DNA of 64,000 nt. It comes from Peltaster fructicola (lineage: Eukaryota; Ascomycota; Dothideomycetes). The DNA lies in NCBI GenBank assembly GCA_001592805.2, contig CP051140.1:3969501-4033500 (forward strand), in the 5' to 3' direction. Below, piece by piece: positions 19,072 to 35,095 of the stretch. Positions within the stretch are counted from its first letter, which is position 1. The number at the start of each line of letters is the position of its first letter. The notes under the pieces are model-generated. The model saw only the letters and a list, made by a program, of their open reading frames with translations. It made no database searches and was not told the origin of the DNA. The position numbers and the translations under genes are program-made.

Positions 19072-21150
19072 GACCCAGATGATTGTAGGACGGCTCGACC
19101 TAGTATAACTCATGCCTACCCATAAGCGATCGTTGTCAGCTTACTTACGACAACCTAGATGTTGCAAGCTTGGTTCCATGACGATGTTGACGGTTGGGAC
19201 CGTACAGGCGAGTGTTATAATCTGACCATATCGCTTCGCAGTCATGACACGATCGACTCGATCTCGAATCAAGCACCGTCTTAGGCGAAGATGTCCACTT
19301 GTGGCACTGCTGCAACAAGCTGAATCTCCTCGCTGTACTCGAGGAAGGCTCGTGGCGAAACTGGATTCGTGTTATCGAGCTTGTGGTTGCCCGCCTTCGT
19401 GCTCGTCAGAGGCTTGGAAGGTCACCATGAGCTGGTAACGTGGTCTTTGCATTGGTATCCCGCGATCAAGCATGTTTGCCGTCTGAGTATAGCTATGATG
19501 GCAGCACAACAAACTTGTCTATGGTGCGTACCAAGACAGCAGCGAAGCGAAGACAAGGTCGCTACCGTGTGCCCGTGCTGCTGCTATGAAGTCCGCAAAT
19601 CTTCTTGGCGCTTTACACGAGAGCCAGAAGCGAAGACATTAGTCGTTCATTGACAGCTGGGTTCTTATCGTGCAGAGTGCTCACCAGCAACAACTTCACC
19701 TATTCGACTTGGCAAGCTTTCTGTCCTTGAACTGCGCATATTCGTCCATGGCCCTCTGCTTGGTTTCGACCTGTCCATAACTCAGACTCGAATGTGTGCC
19801 CATGCAGAAAGCCTCACTCGAGGACGTTTTCAGCCTGGATAATGGGTTCGTTCTTGCCATCGTCTCAGTGGCTTCGTGAATGCTGTGGTCTGTACCAGAG
19901 CTCCATGCTGTTGGTCATGAATGTAGAGTTCCCTTACTGAGTTTCGTAAACGCCGCATGTCAGCTCGAGCCGCGTACTGTTCGGCTTCTGAGGTGATGTA
20001 CTCTTCAGGCATAAGACATCCAGATCACCAGCTGAAGGTCATGCTGATGGAGCCAGTATCGTATGTATGCTCTTTCGCTGTCGTTGTCCTTACAATGTCG
20101 CAGTACGCCGAGGACTTCTCCGATCGATCATGGCATCCTCAGCTCCAGGCTGTGATCAGTCGAGCTGAAACCCTTCAGCACTTAGTGAAGCTGTGTATTC
20201 ATCTGCGCTTAGGCGTCAACGTTTGCGACTGGTTGTGTGAGCCTAGCAGCAATTCCAGACATGACCCAGCGTAAGCCTCCTGTGAGATTCGCATGGCCCG
20301 GGTGGAGGAATGTCATCGGAGTCCAACAATAAGTGGATTATGTTGAATGTCCGAGATGACCATTCGAGACAGTATACCTCACTGCTCAGCCATGCAATGA
20401 ACGATCGCAAAGGTCTAATGTGCTCGCAACAGGAGCTAAGCTGGAGGTGAGGACGTCTCTATGTAACGTGTCTTAGGAGGTGCAATTGAGCTGGTAGAAT
20501 ATACCGTCGAGGCCATATGCTGTAGTAGCTGTGCACAAGCAGAGGGATCGGCGTCGTGAGTTATTCATACCCATGCAAGGCTTAAAGCCCAACGAACCCA
20601 TGTCTTCAGTCGCAACCGTTTGTCGTCGTTGGCAGCTTGGCTCGTACAAAGGCTCTCTCAATCCCGCTGTGACCGCTCTGCACACACGGAGGCATTGACG
20701 TCGTAAAGCGTGCACAGCCTTCGAAAGGCATCCATTGCTTTTGATGGTCATGATCGTCTGCCGCCAATAGTCTGCATAGCCGGAGCTGGACAGCGTGCAC
20801 ACGCCAGGACTGATTCACTGCTCCGTGTAGCAACCCGCCAAACCTTGCAGACTTGTTGTTGTCCACACCTTATGACGCATACCTCGTGGCATGGAGCGTC
20901 ACGAGTAACTGTCCTGTCTCTGCCGCACCGCGTCCATAAAGCTCTGCAACACTTCGCCAAAAGCATCTTCTTCCTGCACAACAATCCTCGAAGAGGATCT
21001 CCCTGAGTGGTTCCAACCCAGCTTCACGTGTGATATAACGATTCAACCAGGTAAGCAGTGATGTTGACGACAGCTGAAAGACCCTTCGTGCTTACATATT
21101 CAGACAGCACACCTTGAAACCACCTTACACAGCACCCAAGAATCTTCAAA

Positions 21151-22408
21151 ATGGACGCTCCGCGCCTCAGCATGTTCGAGCAGGAGTTCGGACAAGAGCA
21201 GTCCGTCGACCAAGACACGGCGGGCGCTCTCGCATTCACGAGCGAGGGTCACAGCGTTCAAGCTGCACACCGCACGCCAGAGACAGGGCCTCCAGCTGCA
21301 ACAGCGCTCCCTGCCGCAGTCACAGGCGCAGGAGAGATGATCGAGTCAGAGCCAGTGTCGCAAGAGCCATTACAGTCGGATACCAGAGTGCTCGCTGCTA
21401 CAAGCACAGATAGTGAGGTTCTTGAAGCAGGCGAAGGTCGTCGAACGCCGGTACATAGCCAGCAGGCAACGGAGCCCTTACTGGCACAAGCCAAGGAGCT
21501 TCCAGTGCAACCGGCTACAGCGGCCTCCTCAAACGGAAGGCATCCGGTGAGTTAGAACGGATCAGCACATCAGGTCCTCGATATCGTGTGCCCGACTTCC
21601 CTCGGCGTAGCACAATAGACACTATAGTTGTCTATTGTGATGCCAGCGTGGGTAAAACATTCACGACCGGCCAACTGGAGTCGGTGTCGCCGAGTCAGTG
21701 TTGCCGACAGGTTGGCGCTATCATGCGCAACACATCCCGCCTCCTCTTGGTCCAGGTCGAGACTGCAGCACTCGTCCAGAGATGTGGGCCTTGCTCCTCG
21801 GTGTGTTCATTGCAGTGTGGAGCATCACCAACTCCCAACGGAAGGTTATAATCGTGACCGACAGTGCACGTGCGATACAACGCATCCGCGACGTACTTCA
21901 CCTGCCGAACATTCCGAATAGCGACAAGGTGTTCGATACTTCGATGCTGCCAGACTCTCGACACACAGAGATTCGCAAAAGCATGGGCATTCCTCCTATG
22001 GAACACGATAGGAGAGCACCCTACTTCGTCAGCGAGTCTGAAATCACAACGGCAACATTGCGAGTGCTCTGCTGGCTTCACCACAAGATGCATAAGGAGG
22101 TGCAGATCATCTGGGTGCCAGGCCACACAGGAATCGAAGGAAATGAGCGCGCCGACATTATCGCTGCATATGCTCGCTGCCGAGGTCAAGACCACCACGC
22201 TGGCGGCCTGCACGATCGACCAATCTGGTACCTGTGGCAGCGTGATGCTGCCGATACTGAAGAGTATCGTTTCGGAAGCCGTATCCGTGACCTGAAAGCC
22301 CACATGGATCGCTTCGTCTGGGATTCAACTCGACCAGTTGCGAACTACGAGCAGACCATGCCGAGTAGGTGGATCGAGGATTCCATTGAGGACTACGCTC
22401 AGGAATAA
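21151..22408 (+). CDS. RNase H-fold protein with intact DEDD residues
   Basis: Three exons: 21151-21412, 21463-21651, 21699-22408, giving 386 residues. Intron 1 is 50 nt (donor GTGAGG), intron 2 is 47 nt, and both keep phase. The N-terminal 90 residues are low-complexity Ala/Glu/Thr-rich. The RNase H domain shows all four metal-binding acidic residues: D in VVYCDAS, E in RPEMWALL, D in IIVTDSARA, and D in GNERADIIA, plus the signature IWVPGHTGIEGNERAD. This domain style is seen in LINE-derived and free-standing fungal RNase H proteins that cut RNA in RNA:DNA hybrids. No reverse transcriptase, nucleocapsid or repeat is adjacent. Two introns argue for a settled cellular gene rather than a recent element. 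The loop after the first Asp is short, so intron 2 could be mis-drawn. Confidence 0.72.
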
Positions 22409-23216
22409 CAGGCGGACCAAGGACCACAGTACCACACAGATTCTGGCAATCCTTTCGGACGTCGATTCTAAGCGCCTCGCTGTCGATGTTCTAACAAGCC
22501 TCGACACACGGTACAATGGATGGCGGAGTCTTCGCATGTGATTACCATGGGATACCCTCGATGGAAGACAACTGCAGGTTTCGAATTGGCTGTTCGGCAA
22601 AGAATGGCGGTCATGTTGAAGCGTCTTTCCCTGGACATGACTCGAGGGAGGTGTTGGGCGTTGGCGGAATGGTTGAATTTATGATGCGCGTTATGCTACA
22701 TGGCTGAAAGGCTCACAACTGCGTTGCTTAGATGGTTTGTTTGATAATAAGCGTCATGCTACTAAGCTGATGAATCGATGAAGCTATAACGAATGCTTGT
22801 GATAGATACAATGAATGAATGAATAAATCTGAAGCGAGGTGAGGTCAAGTCAGAATGAATGGGTCGAGGGCTTGGACCAGTCCGCAAACTGCAGCTCTCG
22901 TGCCTAGAAATACGACCACAGCGACACTGCACCTACACATACTCGAGCACCCAGCATCGTCGGCATAACATCGTCGCATGCCACAGCGATCTTCGAAATG
23001 CCGCCATGCTACCATAGAAGATATCCCGCGACGCCGTGCAGTTCCCACAATGGAGCATTGCAGTTTCGTATTGACATTTTCTCGAACGAGTCACCGTGAC
23101 ATCATTCGATGATGGGTCCATTGTATCATCAATATTTGGCAGAAGAGTGCTATCCATAGCTCTCCGCAACTACACCTTCCTCCCCAATCTTTCTCATCTA
23201 CAGAACTTATCACAAG
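22409..23216. other. Intergenic, small ATGA microsatellite
   Basis: An (ATGA)4-like microsatellite lies at 22811-22826. Immediately before the next gene a pyrimidine-rich leader (CACCTTCCTCCCC...) fits a fungal 5' UTR. No gene is seen. Confidence 0.5.
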
Positions 23217-24204
23217 ATGACTGACAAAGGACAGTTTGAAGAAGGTACGAGCGATACCTGCAGTGCCACATGCACAGCTAATCGTCCGTAGGCCACAAGG
23301 TCCCAGTGCAACACCAGGATGTTCCTGGTTCCCAGGCCAAGCTCGACCCTCAGCCACAGAGCGAGTACCTCCCATCCTACAATGGCGGCTACGAGAAATA
23401 CAAGCCAGCGGGCAAGCTCGAAGGCAGAAAGGCAGTGATCACTGGAGGAGACAGTGGTATTGGCCGTGCCACAGCAATTCTCTACGCCATGGAGGGTGCT
23501 GATGTCGAGATTGCATATCTTCCAGAGGAGCAAAAGGATGCTGAGGACACCAAGAAGAGCGTCGAGGGATACGGCAAGAAGTGCTTCTTGTTCCCAACTG
23601 ACCTCAAGTCACAAGAGAACTGCAAGAAGCTTGTTGACGATGCACTCAAGAACTTGGGAGCTATCAACATCCTTGTCAACAACCACGCCTACCAGAACAT
23701 GACCAAGGACATCCTTGACTTGTCTGAGGAGCAGTGGCGCCATACTTTCGACACAAACATCCACCGTGAGTTGCCAAGTATGTGTTCACGAGCTATTCCT
23801 AATAGTAGACAGCATTTTTCTACCTCACCAAGTACGCAGTTGCACACATGAAGAAGGGTGACAGTATCATCAACAACGCCTCGATCAATGCATACATCGG
23901 TCGACCTGATCTTCTCGACTACACCTCGACCAAGGGTGCTATCATCTCCTTCACCCGTGGAGTCAGCAACCAATTTGTATCGAAAGGTATCCGTTGCAAT
24001 GCAGTCGCACCAGGTCCAGTCTGGACACCACTCATCCCAGCAACCATGACCGACGAGGCCATCGAGCAATTCACAGCACCAATGGGTCGTCCAAGTCAAC
24101 CAAGCGAGATTGCCACATGCTTCGTCTTCTTGGCTTCGCTGGATTCCAGCTCCATCAGTGGACAGACCCTTCATCCAAATGGTGGAACTGTCGTCAACGG
24201 CTAG
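23217..24204 (+). CDS. Short-chain dehydrogenase/reductase (YhxC/YghA-like)
   Basis: Three exons: 23217-23244, 23292-23765, 23813-24204, with 47-nt introns, giving 297 residues. The N-terminal extension (QHQDVPGSQAKLDPQPQSEY, then GKLEGRKAVITGG) is typical of the general-stress SDR group that includes bacterial YhxC, YhdF and YghA and fungal relatives. The cofactor motif is TGGDSGIGRA, the structural motif LVNNHAYQ (NNAG variant), the catalytic serine lies in INNASINAY, and the catalytic pair is YTSTK. The post-catalytic segment RCNAVAPGPVWTPLIP is standard. These enzymes reduce or oxidise small carbonyls or alcohols with NAD(P)(H); the substrate is not predictable. The C-terminus ends with the usual HPNGGTVVNG strand. 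Confidence 0.92.
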
Positions 24205-24756
24205 ACGAACGTTGCCTTCCTGACGTCTTCAACGAGTACCTGCCGTCAACCATCAGACAAACGTTACTTTACTGACATCTGTAATAATCATCACTGCGGT
24301 AGAGCAGCGAGAGTAATTCTTGTATGTGGAAGCCAATCATGTTCGCACAGTGAGAGCCCAGTGTTACACAGCCGTTGCCCAAGGAATCCGACGCTGCTCC
24401 ACTCCACATGGTGATGCAATGCTTTCACATGCCAATGCAGCATCAGCACATGACAGACAAGGTCCTTCCGCAAAACATTATGCAAGGCCCGACGTTTTCT
24501 TTCACCTTGCCTTAATCTCTATCATTATCTCCTTGGGATTGTGTCTGGCACAGGTCAGCATCCTCAAGGAGCAGACCCCTGCACGCTCTCAGCACGGGTC
24601 TCACGGCCACCAAGCCAGGGCTTGCCACCGTTCGCGAGGGCAGAGCTCTCGTCTTCCCAGCTCTCCGCCTACTACCAAGTCACCTTACAAAGAATGAGTA
24701 TTGCTAGCATTCTTAGCCATTCATCGTCCCGTCAGTCTCTACCGTAGGCAACCAGG
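24205..24756. other. Intergenic region with upstream reading frame
   Basis: The frame of the downstream RING gene is already open from 24541 to a TAG at 24745-24747. Within it an ATG at 24694 would encode a 17-residue upstream peptide (MSIASILSHSSSRQSLP) ending 9 nt before the main start at 24757. It may be a uORF. No other gene is seen. Confidence 0.45.
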
Positions 24757-26712
24757 ATGAGTCGTGCGACACCAGTCGAAGAGATCAGCGCACATGATGC
24801 CGATGAGCGACGTCAGTCTTCCGCGAACGAACGCGGATTGGAGAGGATGCAAGAGTGTGGAATACCAGAAGATGATGGCATGAGAACGTTGCGAGAGAAG
24901 CTGCACGAGATCAGGCTCCTAGCGATCTCGACGGACGAACGGGCACGACGGATGCATGAGTTGATGACAAAGGACTACCTCACACATCTGGCGACCAACG
25001 ATGGTCTAAAGTCAAGAATGCAATCCATATCTCTGAGCGACCCGCCCACCGACGAAGCGTCTCACGACAATCCATATCACTTGCAACACGGCGACCTCGA
25101 GCTTTCTTTCAGCCCATTGCCGACGACTACCGATCACGACCACGACGACGAGACTGTCGAAGAGGAGGACGAGGGACTTGTACTTGGTTGCATACACTAC
25201 AAGAGGAACGTCAAGATACAATGCTTCGACTGCAAAAGGTGGTATCCTTGCAGGCATTGTCATGACGCTGCACGCGACTTGCCATTCCAGCACAATCTGA
25301 ATCGCAAGAAGACGGAGAACATGTTGTGCATGCTGTGCAAGACACCACAGCCTGCAGGAGAAGTCTGTTGCAACTGTGGACAGTACGCTGCCTGGTACTA
25401 CTGCTCCAAGTGTAAGTTATGGGATAACGACAGCAATAAGCGCATCTATCACTGCGACGACTGTGGATTGTGCCGTATCGGCGAGGGTCTAGGCAAGGAC
25501 TTTGTACACTGCAGACGATGTAATGTCTGCATTTCCATTGGAGCGTCGGCAGCACATCCATGCATTGAGCGTGCAACGGATTCTGATTGTCCATTGTGCC
25601 TCACTTACCTATTCGAATCACAAACACCAGTCATTAGTCTCCCCTGTGGCCATTACATGCATGGAGAATGCTACAAAGACCTCATGGCCGTCACCTACAA
25701 GTGTCCCGTGTGCAACAAGAGCGCGGTAAACATGGAGACCCAATGGCGCAAGATGGACGACGAGATTGCGGCACAACCAATGCCAGAGGACGATCAAGAC
25801 CTAGCCAACCTACTCCCTCATGTGGATGAGCAGACTGCAAACACGGAAGACACATCAACAAGGCCTCGACGTCCACGAGTTGTCTGGATAGGCTGCAATG
25901 ACTGTGGTGGACGCTGCCACACCCCGTTTCATTGGCTTGGCTTGAAATGTCAGGTCTGCGGCGGCTACAACACAAACCAAATGGCTCCGCCTGCAGGACG
26001 AGAGACAGAAACAGAGCGAGTGCTCCGACAACAGGCTCAACATCGCCAACACGACTTTACAGGCAACTTCGTGCTGCGCGATGGCGGTGTTGGAGTTGTA
26101 ACAGAGGACGACGTCGATTGCATCGACAGTGCATACGCAAGATCCTCCTCACCTTCCTCCAGCCCTGCCCAACCGTCAGCACAAAGGGCACACAGTCCTC
26201 GAGGGCGTTACTTCGTCCAGCCAGAGCTGCCTCGACGCTCCTCCTTCACAGCACCCAGGTTCACAACGCCCAGGTTCACAGCTCCAAGCATGCCCAACCT
26301 ACCAGCTCTACCTCGTATGCCTGATCTGCCCAGTCTGCAGGATATGGCTCTTCCATCTCTACCGCAGATGCAGATGCCCAATATCCCTCATGGGTTCGCC
26401 ATGCCCAGTATCGAGCTACCGCGGTTCTTGCCCTATGACATGGTCTCGGTCATCTCTCGTTCCCTGAGCCCGATGAGGTATTATCGTGAGGGTGTAGAAC
26501 GTCGCGCCAGTTTCAGAAGGTCGATGAGCGGAACCACATGGCGTAATAGTGGTTCGGCAAGCTCATGGGAGAGTGATGCGGATGCTTCGGGGCAGAGGTG
26601 CGCGAAACGTACCTCGTCTGGTTCAGAGGATGGCTCTGTTGGCACTGAAGACACTGAGCATGTCATACTTGAAGAGGAGGATATCTTCGATGGACTGATA
26701 GGGCATAGATGA
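24757..26712 (+). CDS. CHY/CTCHY/RING E3 ubiquitin ligase (Pirh2/RCHY1-like)
   Basis: A single-exon gene of 651 residues. After an acidic, Ser-rich N-terminus comes the CHY zinc finger (from about residue 143, with CIHYKRNVKIQCFDC, WYPCRHCHD, and MLCMLCKTPQP), then the CTCHY part (CCNCGQYAAWYYCSKC, YHCDDCGLCRIG), and the RING domain (about 278: CPLCLTYLF, LPCGHYMHGEC, CPVCNKS). A zinc ribbon follows (GCNDCGGRCHTPFHW, CQVCGGYN). This order is diagnostic of the RCHY1/Pirh2 family, which ubiquitinates nuclear targets; the fission yeast relative is also CHY-RING. The C-terminal 250 residues are Pro/Ser-rich with repeated FTxPR and MPxLPxM elements and look disordered. All expected zinc ligands appear present. 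An in-frame leader with a stop lies just upstream. Confidence 0.92.
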   Translation: MSRATPVEEISAHDADERRQSSANERGLERMQECGIPEDDGMRTLREKLHEIRLLAISTDERARRMHELMTKDYLTHLATNDGLKSRMQSISLSDPPTDEASHDNPYHLQHGDLELSFSPLPTTTDHDHDDETVEEEDEGLVLGCIHYKRNVKIQCFDCKRWYPCRHCHDAARDLPFQHNLNRKKTENMLCMLCKTPQPAGEVCCNCGQYAAWYYCSKCKLWDNDSNKRIYHCDDCGLCRIGEGLGKDFVHCRRCNVCISIGASAAHPCIERATDSDCPLCLTYLFESQTPVISLPCGHYMHGECYKDLMAVTYKCPVCNKSAVNMETQWRKMDDEIAAQPMPEDDQDLANLLPHVDEQTANTEDTSTRPRRPRVVWIGCNDCGGRCHTPFHWLGLKCQVCGGYNTNQMAPPAGRETETERVLRQQAQHRQHDFTGNFVLRDGGVGVVTEDDVDCIDSAYARSSSPSSSPAQPSAQRAHSPRGRYFVQPELPRRSSFTAPRFTTPRFTAPSMPNLPALPRMPDLPSLQDMALPSLPQMQMPNIPHGFAMPSIELPRFLPYDMVSVISRSLSPMRYYREGVERRASFRRSMSGTTWRNSGSASSWESDADASGQRCAKRTSSGSEDGSVGTEDTEHVILEEEDIFDGLIGHR

Positions 26713-26982
26713 GTTGGCGCATCAAAAGTTGTTGTTCAAAAGACACCGCGCACGCGATATTAGAAGAGCACTATCCTCAGACGAATCATGACATCCTGTA
26801 GCCACGGAGCGTGATACATTCAAGAGGAGGACGTCTTCAGTGGACCGTGCAAAAGTTTTCGTCCATTCTGCTGCGATTGAGCTTGGTATCTTTATGACAT
26901 GATGGGTCTACCAAGAGGCATTCATCAATCACATTCATCCTACATGTATTCGCATTGTGATCATCAAGCAGTCCAACTTCCT

Positions 26983-29375
<2,393 letters not shown>

Positions 29376-30377
29376 GGCTGGGCGATCACACGAGAGCTCG
29401 AACAAGCAGTTACCACATGCACGAGCTGAGTGATGAGGTGAGGTTGTGGCGATCGCGCGGTGAGGTGTGCAGGAACACGATTATTGGAGGCCAGACAGCA
29501 GTAACATAACATCATCCCCGCGGTCGTAGAGATGGCAGCTGGCAACTGCCAAGATCGGTCTGTGCGCAGTCTTCTCACACTACCCTCTGCTTAGGCAGAG
29601 ATCTCTTCTTTGCATCTACATTATGATGCCAGCTTCTAAAACACATTACTAAACGGCAGTCTCTTGCTTCTTCGGATAGGAGTCTGTTTCGCGCTGCGCA
29701 TAGACGAATATGACCCGTTGCTGGGCGCCCGCTCTTGAATCTCATATTTTGTGAGTGAGGATAGGTCGGGAATCAGCTGTGGTCACATCGCATTGCATTG
29801 ATGTATGCATTGCATTGTCGTTTCACTTTGAAGCTCTTCGCACGTTGCCTCGATCCTCTCGATACTTGTCAGAAGATGATAAGATGGACTTGCAGGCATT
29901 GGAAGCATCTGGTAGGACACAGACACACCATCGCCTCAGCTCTGTACAGCTGAGACAAGACCACTGTTGCTGCGTAGTTAGTCGCCACTTCTAAGACTTA
30001 CGACTCTGCGGTCTCTGCTGCCACTCAGCCAACACTATGCCGTCAATGACGCTGCTTGGTAACCTCGTGATCTTCATGTTGTCTTCACTCTGGTGTTTCC
30101 CATTGCTGACCAGTGATACGGCATGGAATCCAAGATACAACACTAAACCAAATCAAGCTCAGAAACAAACAATGATCGAGACACTGCACCTTCTCACACA
30201 TTGCTGTTATGTGTAGCTTCATTCTGTCTTGGACACTCTCGTGAGATATCGTTGTCATTGAGCAGATCTTACCATTGGTCACCTGCGTCCACACAACCAT
30301 CCTGTCTTCGATCTTGTGCCAGAGCCGCGACCAGCGAGCTGTGCAGCTCTCAATCTCCTCATTAAACACAACACACA
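29376..30377. other. Divergent promoter region, no gene recognised
   Basis: This is the space between the divergently transcribed sec23 and the basic protein gene. It contains only short frames, none of which has recognisable features. The last 100 bp are pyrimidine-rich and end in a CACAACACACAATG start context. Confidence 0.5.
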
Positions 30378-32484
30378 ATGACCTCGGAGCAGTCAAGTCC
30401 AGCGCGCTACAAGACCAGAGCGCATGCTCTCGATCACATCGAGATCCACGAAGATGCGCTTCTCGTCACACAACTCAATGTCCATCTCTCGACTGCGGGA
30501 CTCGAAGCAGCCTTCGCAGATCTGAAGCTCAACCATCGCGCACCACTTGCTGAGATCGAGCTGAAGGCGGCGCAGTATTCCGAACGAGACAGGGAGGCGA
30601 CAAATGTGTCTGGTGAAACATGCTCGGTAGGCGAAGGCACAATATTTAGCGCAAAGCCATCGGTATACAATTCAATTGCTTCACCAAGCCGAACACCACA
30701 ACAACAACCCAAGATCTCACACGAGACACCACAACTTCTTCTCTCTCCTCCCAATGACCGAGCCCTCGAGACTCTGAGCCCAGCCAACCACAAAATTCAA
30801 TTTGATCGAGCAGGTGAGTGGAGCGTTCATTAAAAGCTGCAAACTTGCAGTGGAAGTCACATGACGCTAACGCAGGGGTGCATATAGCAGCGACATCACA
30901 CTCTGAAAACAACCCGATCTGTCAAGAACAGACTTCAATCGCTGCGAGATCTCCTCTGCGTCTGCAGAAGCGGCACATGGCACTGACGCCGACACCTCGA
31001 ACGAGTCTGAGTGCTAGTGAAGGCCTTCCCGTGATCGAAATTAGCAAGCGCCAGCAGGGCAGGAGATCACAATACCGAAGAGGAACAAAGGCGACCGAAG
31101 CGACGCTTCTGACTTCTCCGCCACGCGTGCAGTCATGTCGAGTCCAGCTGTGAAGCGATCCGTTAGCAACAAGGAGAATCTTGAGCCGCTTGGCACGCCT
31201 CTTCGCAACAGCTCTGCCTATGATATCCTCGAAGCTGCTGTAATCGAGGCTGCTACTCCTCCTACACAATCTCATGCACAGTATGCAGATCAACCACTTA
31301 TCGAAGATGCAGTATCCTCTGAGGATATCCTCCAGGAAATGGAGGAGGACGTTTCAGTCGACGCAGCATCACCAGCCTGTACTGTAGTGATCGAGTCCGC
31401 AGAGAAGACAGCTACACAGCAGCCAGAGCAGCAGCCTAGTGATGTTCCTGCTACATCTGAGGACGTCCAGAACGTCGACGTTGTGACTCAGACCAACGCC
31501 GCCGCCCAATCGAAGACCAAGAAGATTCCTGTCGTGCGCATCACAAAAGCAGCTCAAGCTCGCATTGATCTGGCACATAGACCACAAGATGTACCACGCG
31601 CACCTGCTTGGGGACGTCCTCGTGAATCGATCGGCAGAGCGAGTAGTGTTCGACGGAGTTCGGGTCCAGGCCAGCGCATTCCTTCCGGCGGCTCTGCCAC
31701 TTCGTCTGACGATGAGAAGAAGGTCAGCATTCCTCACAGCAAGCCACGACCAATGTCCATGTCGTTTCCTACGCCTCCGCCTCCACCGAAGAGCAAGAAG
31801 GCACCAACTCAGTCGACCTTTGCACTCCCAGGCGAAGCTGTGGCTGCCAAGCTCAAGGCTGCACGTCTGGAGCGTGAGAAGAAGGACGATGAGCCCAAGG
31901 TGTTCAAAGCTCGCCCAGTGCCAGCCATGATCAAAAACGCTCCAGTCGTTCGTGGGACCAATACAAGCCGTGCTCGCGAGTCCATTGGCGGCGCGCCTAC
32001 GCAACCGCATCTGCTGGCAGCACACCGAAGAGCTAGTAGTGTAGCCGTTGTGCGACCAGCAGAAAAGCGACAGTCAATGAGTGTACGACCATCTAGTGGT
32101 ATGAAGTCGATACCTGCTGCTGTCGTCAAAGAGGTACCGGCTGTGTCGATTCGACCATCTTCTCGCGACAAGCCTACAACTCTCGGAGCAGATCGACCAT
32201 CAACTGCATTAGCTAACATCAGCAAGCCACGCTCGCCAGTCGATGTGGCACGCGCAGCACTCAGCAAGGTCGAGTCTACTGTCAAATCGATGAAGGGTCG
32301 TGAGGTCTTCGCTCGCACTGCCTTCGCCAACGAGACAGCAGAGCGTGAGAAGCGTGCGAAGGAGGAGGCTACACGCAAAGCTCGTGCTGAGGCTGCTGAG
32401 CGAAGTCGCCAGCTGAGTCGTGAGTGGGCTGAGAAGAAGCGTCGTGAGAAGGCTGAGTCGAAGATTGGTGTTACGCCAGCATGA
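30378..32484 (+). CDS. Basic, low-complexity coiled-coil protein, unknown function
   Basis: Best read as three exons: 30378-30813, 30876-31004 and 31055-32484, giving about 664 residues. Intron 1 (62 nt, GTGAGT to CGCAG) is clear. Intron 2 has three possible donors, 31005, 31011 or 31017, all in the same phase with acceptor 31054. The last exon alone is a 450-codon frame with its own ATG at 31135, so a two-gene reading is possible. The protein is rich in Ser, Pro, Lys and Ala, with NKENLEPLGTPLRN, a polyproline stretch (PTPPPPPKSKK), KVFKARPVPAM (like the FKARP element of TPX2-type microtubule proteins) and a C-terminal charged helix (REVFARTAFANETAERE, then RKARAEAAERSRQLSREWAE). It may bind microtubules or nucleic acid; this is inference. 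Confidence 0.65.
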
Positions 32485-32827
32485 AAGCGTGTTGGCGAGA
32501 AGACTGAGATTACGCCGGCTTGGTGTTGTGTTGCAAGACAGAAGCGTTGTGAGATAGCTGCCATTTAGGTAGCGCAGTGCTAAACATCAGCATGGCGTAC
32601 TGGGACTGATGGCTTGATGATTATGATTTTGTTACGAGTCGTACGAGTGCGGAGGTCATTGTTGAAGAACGTTTTCTGCAACACAACTTGAGATCGTATA
32701 GCTGACTGTACATCCATTGTAATTTACTGAGAGAGTGCCTGAGATCGTGTCGCATCATGTACATCCACCGGACTTGAACTCAAGACAGTTCATGGAATCG
32801 TATAACATCGTGTACATACCAGAATAC
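32485..32827. other. Convergent 3' flanks, nothing recognised
   Basis: The 343 bp between two convergent stop codons hold short T-rich and A-rich stretches compatible with 3' processing signals. No gene is seen. Confidence 0.5.
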
Positions 32828-34607
<1,780 letters not shown>

Positions 34608-35057
34608 ATGGAAATGGAGTATACTCACGACAGTCTGGGCACGCACACAGAGCCTACTAGCATCACAAACTGCGTCAGGTATGCCGCCGTTGTTACATAT
34701 CTTCTATCCTGAATGACTCAAAAGTGTCTTCACCTCCCCACCATTCAAGTTCGTTGTTGGAAAGAATGAGGATGTCATTACTCTGCCAACTCTACTGGTT
34801 TCGCTTTGTTCGAAGCCTCTGCAGAAGCTGGTCAGTGGCAGCATGAATGAGGCCACGTACCAGGTTGCGTATCTGGCGGACACTGATGCAGAGACCTTTG
34901 TACGTTTCGCGGAATACCTTGTCACAGGCACATATCACGACCCTGTGCTACAAGAGTTGCAGAAGACACCAGAGGTCAACCCAACTTCCGACGCACCCAT
35001 AGCGTCTTCAGCTTACGACGAACCCGCGTCATCCAGTCTAAGTAATGACATAGTTGA

Positions 35058-35095
<38 letters not shown>

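Larger units (their letters stand above)
17489..21150. other. 3.7-kb stretch without a supportable gene
   Basis: Only short frames occur on both strands. A few have protein-like composition, for example plus 19957-20274 (105 codons, with QYAEDFSDRSWHPQLQAV) and minus 20012-19830, which overlap each other. None has a recognised domain or a convincing splice context. There are no reverse-transcriptase, transposase or terminal-repeat signatures, and the composition is not strongly AT-skewed as heavy RIP would make it. Two inverted repeats inside are listed separately. The far ends are promoter DNA for the wall-protein gene and the RNase H gene. Confidence 0.4.

Noticed and set aside
21151-22408. 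RNase H gene as part of a retroelement
   Set aside because: No reverse transcriptase, gag-like region or terminal repeats nearby, and the gene has two introns.
31135-32484. Separate gene starting at an internal ATG
   Set aside because: Protein-like sequence continues upstream of that ATG in the same frame and joins the preceding exon in phase, so a single gene is more likely, though not proven.
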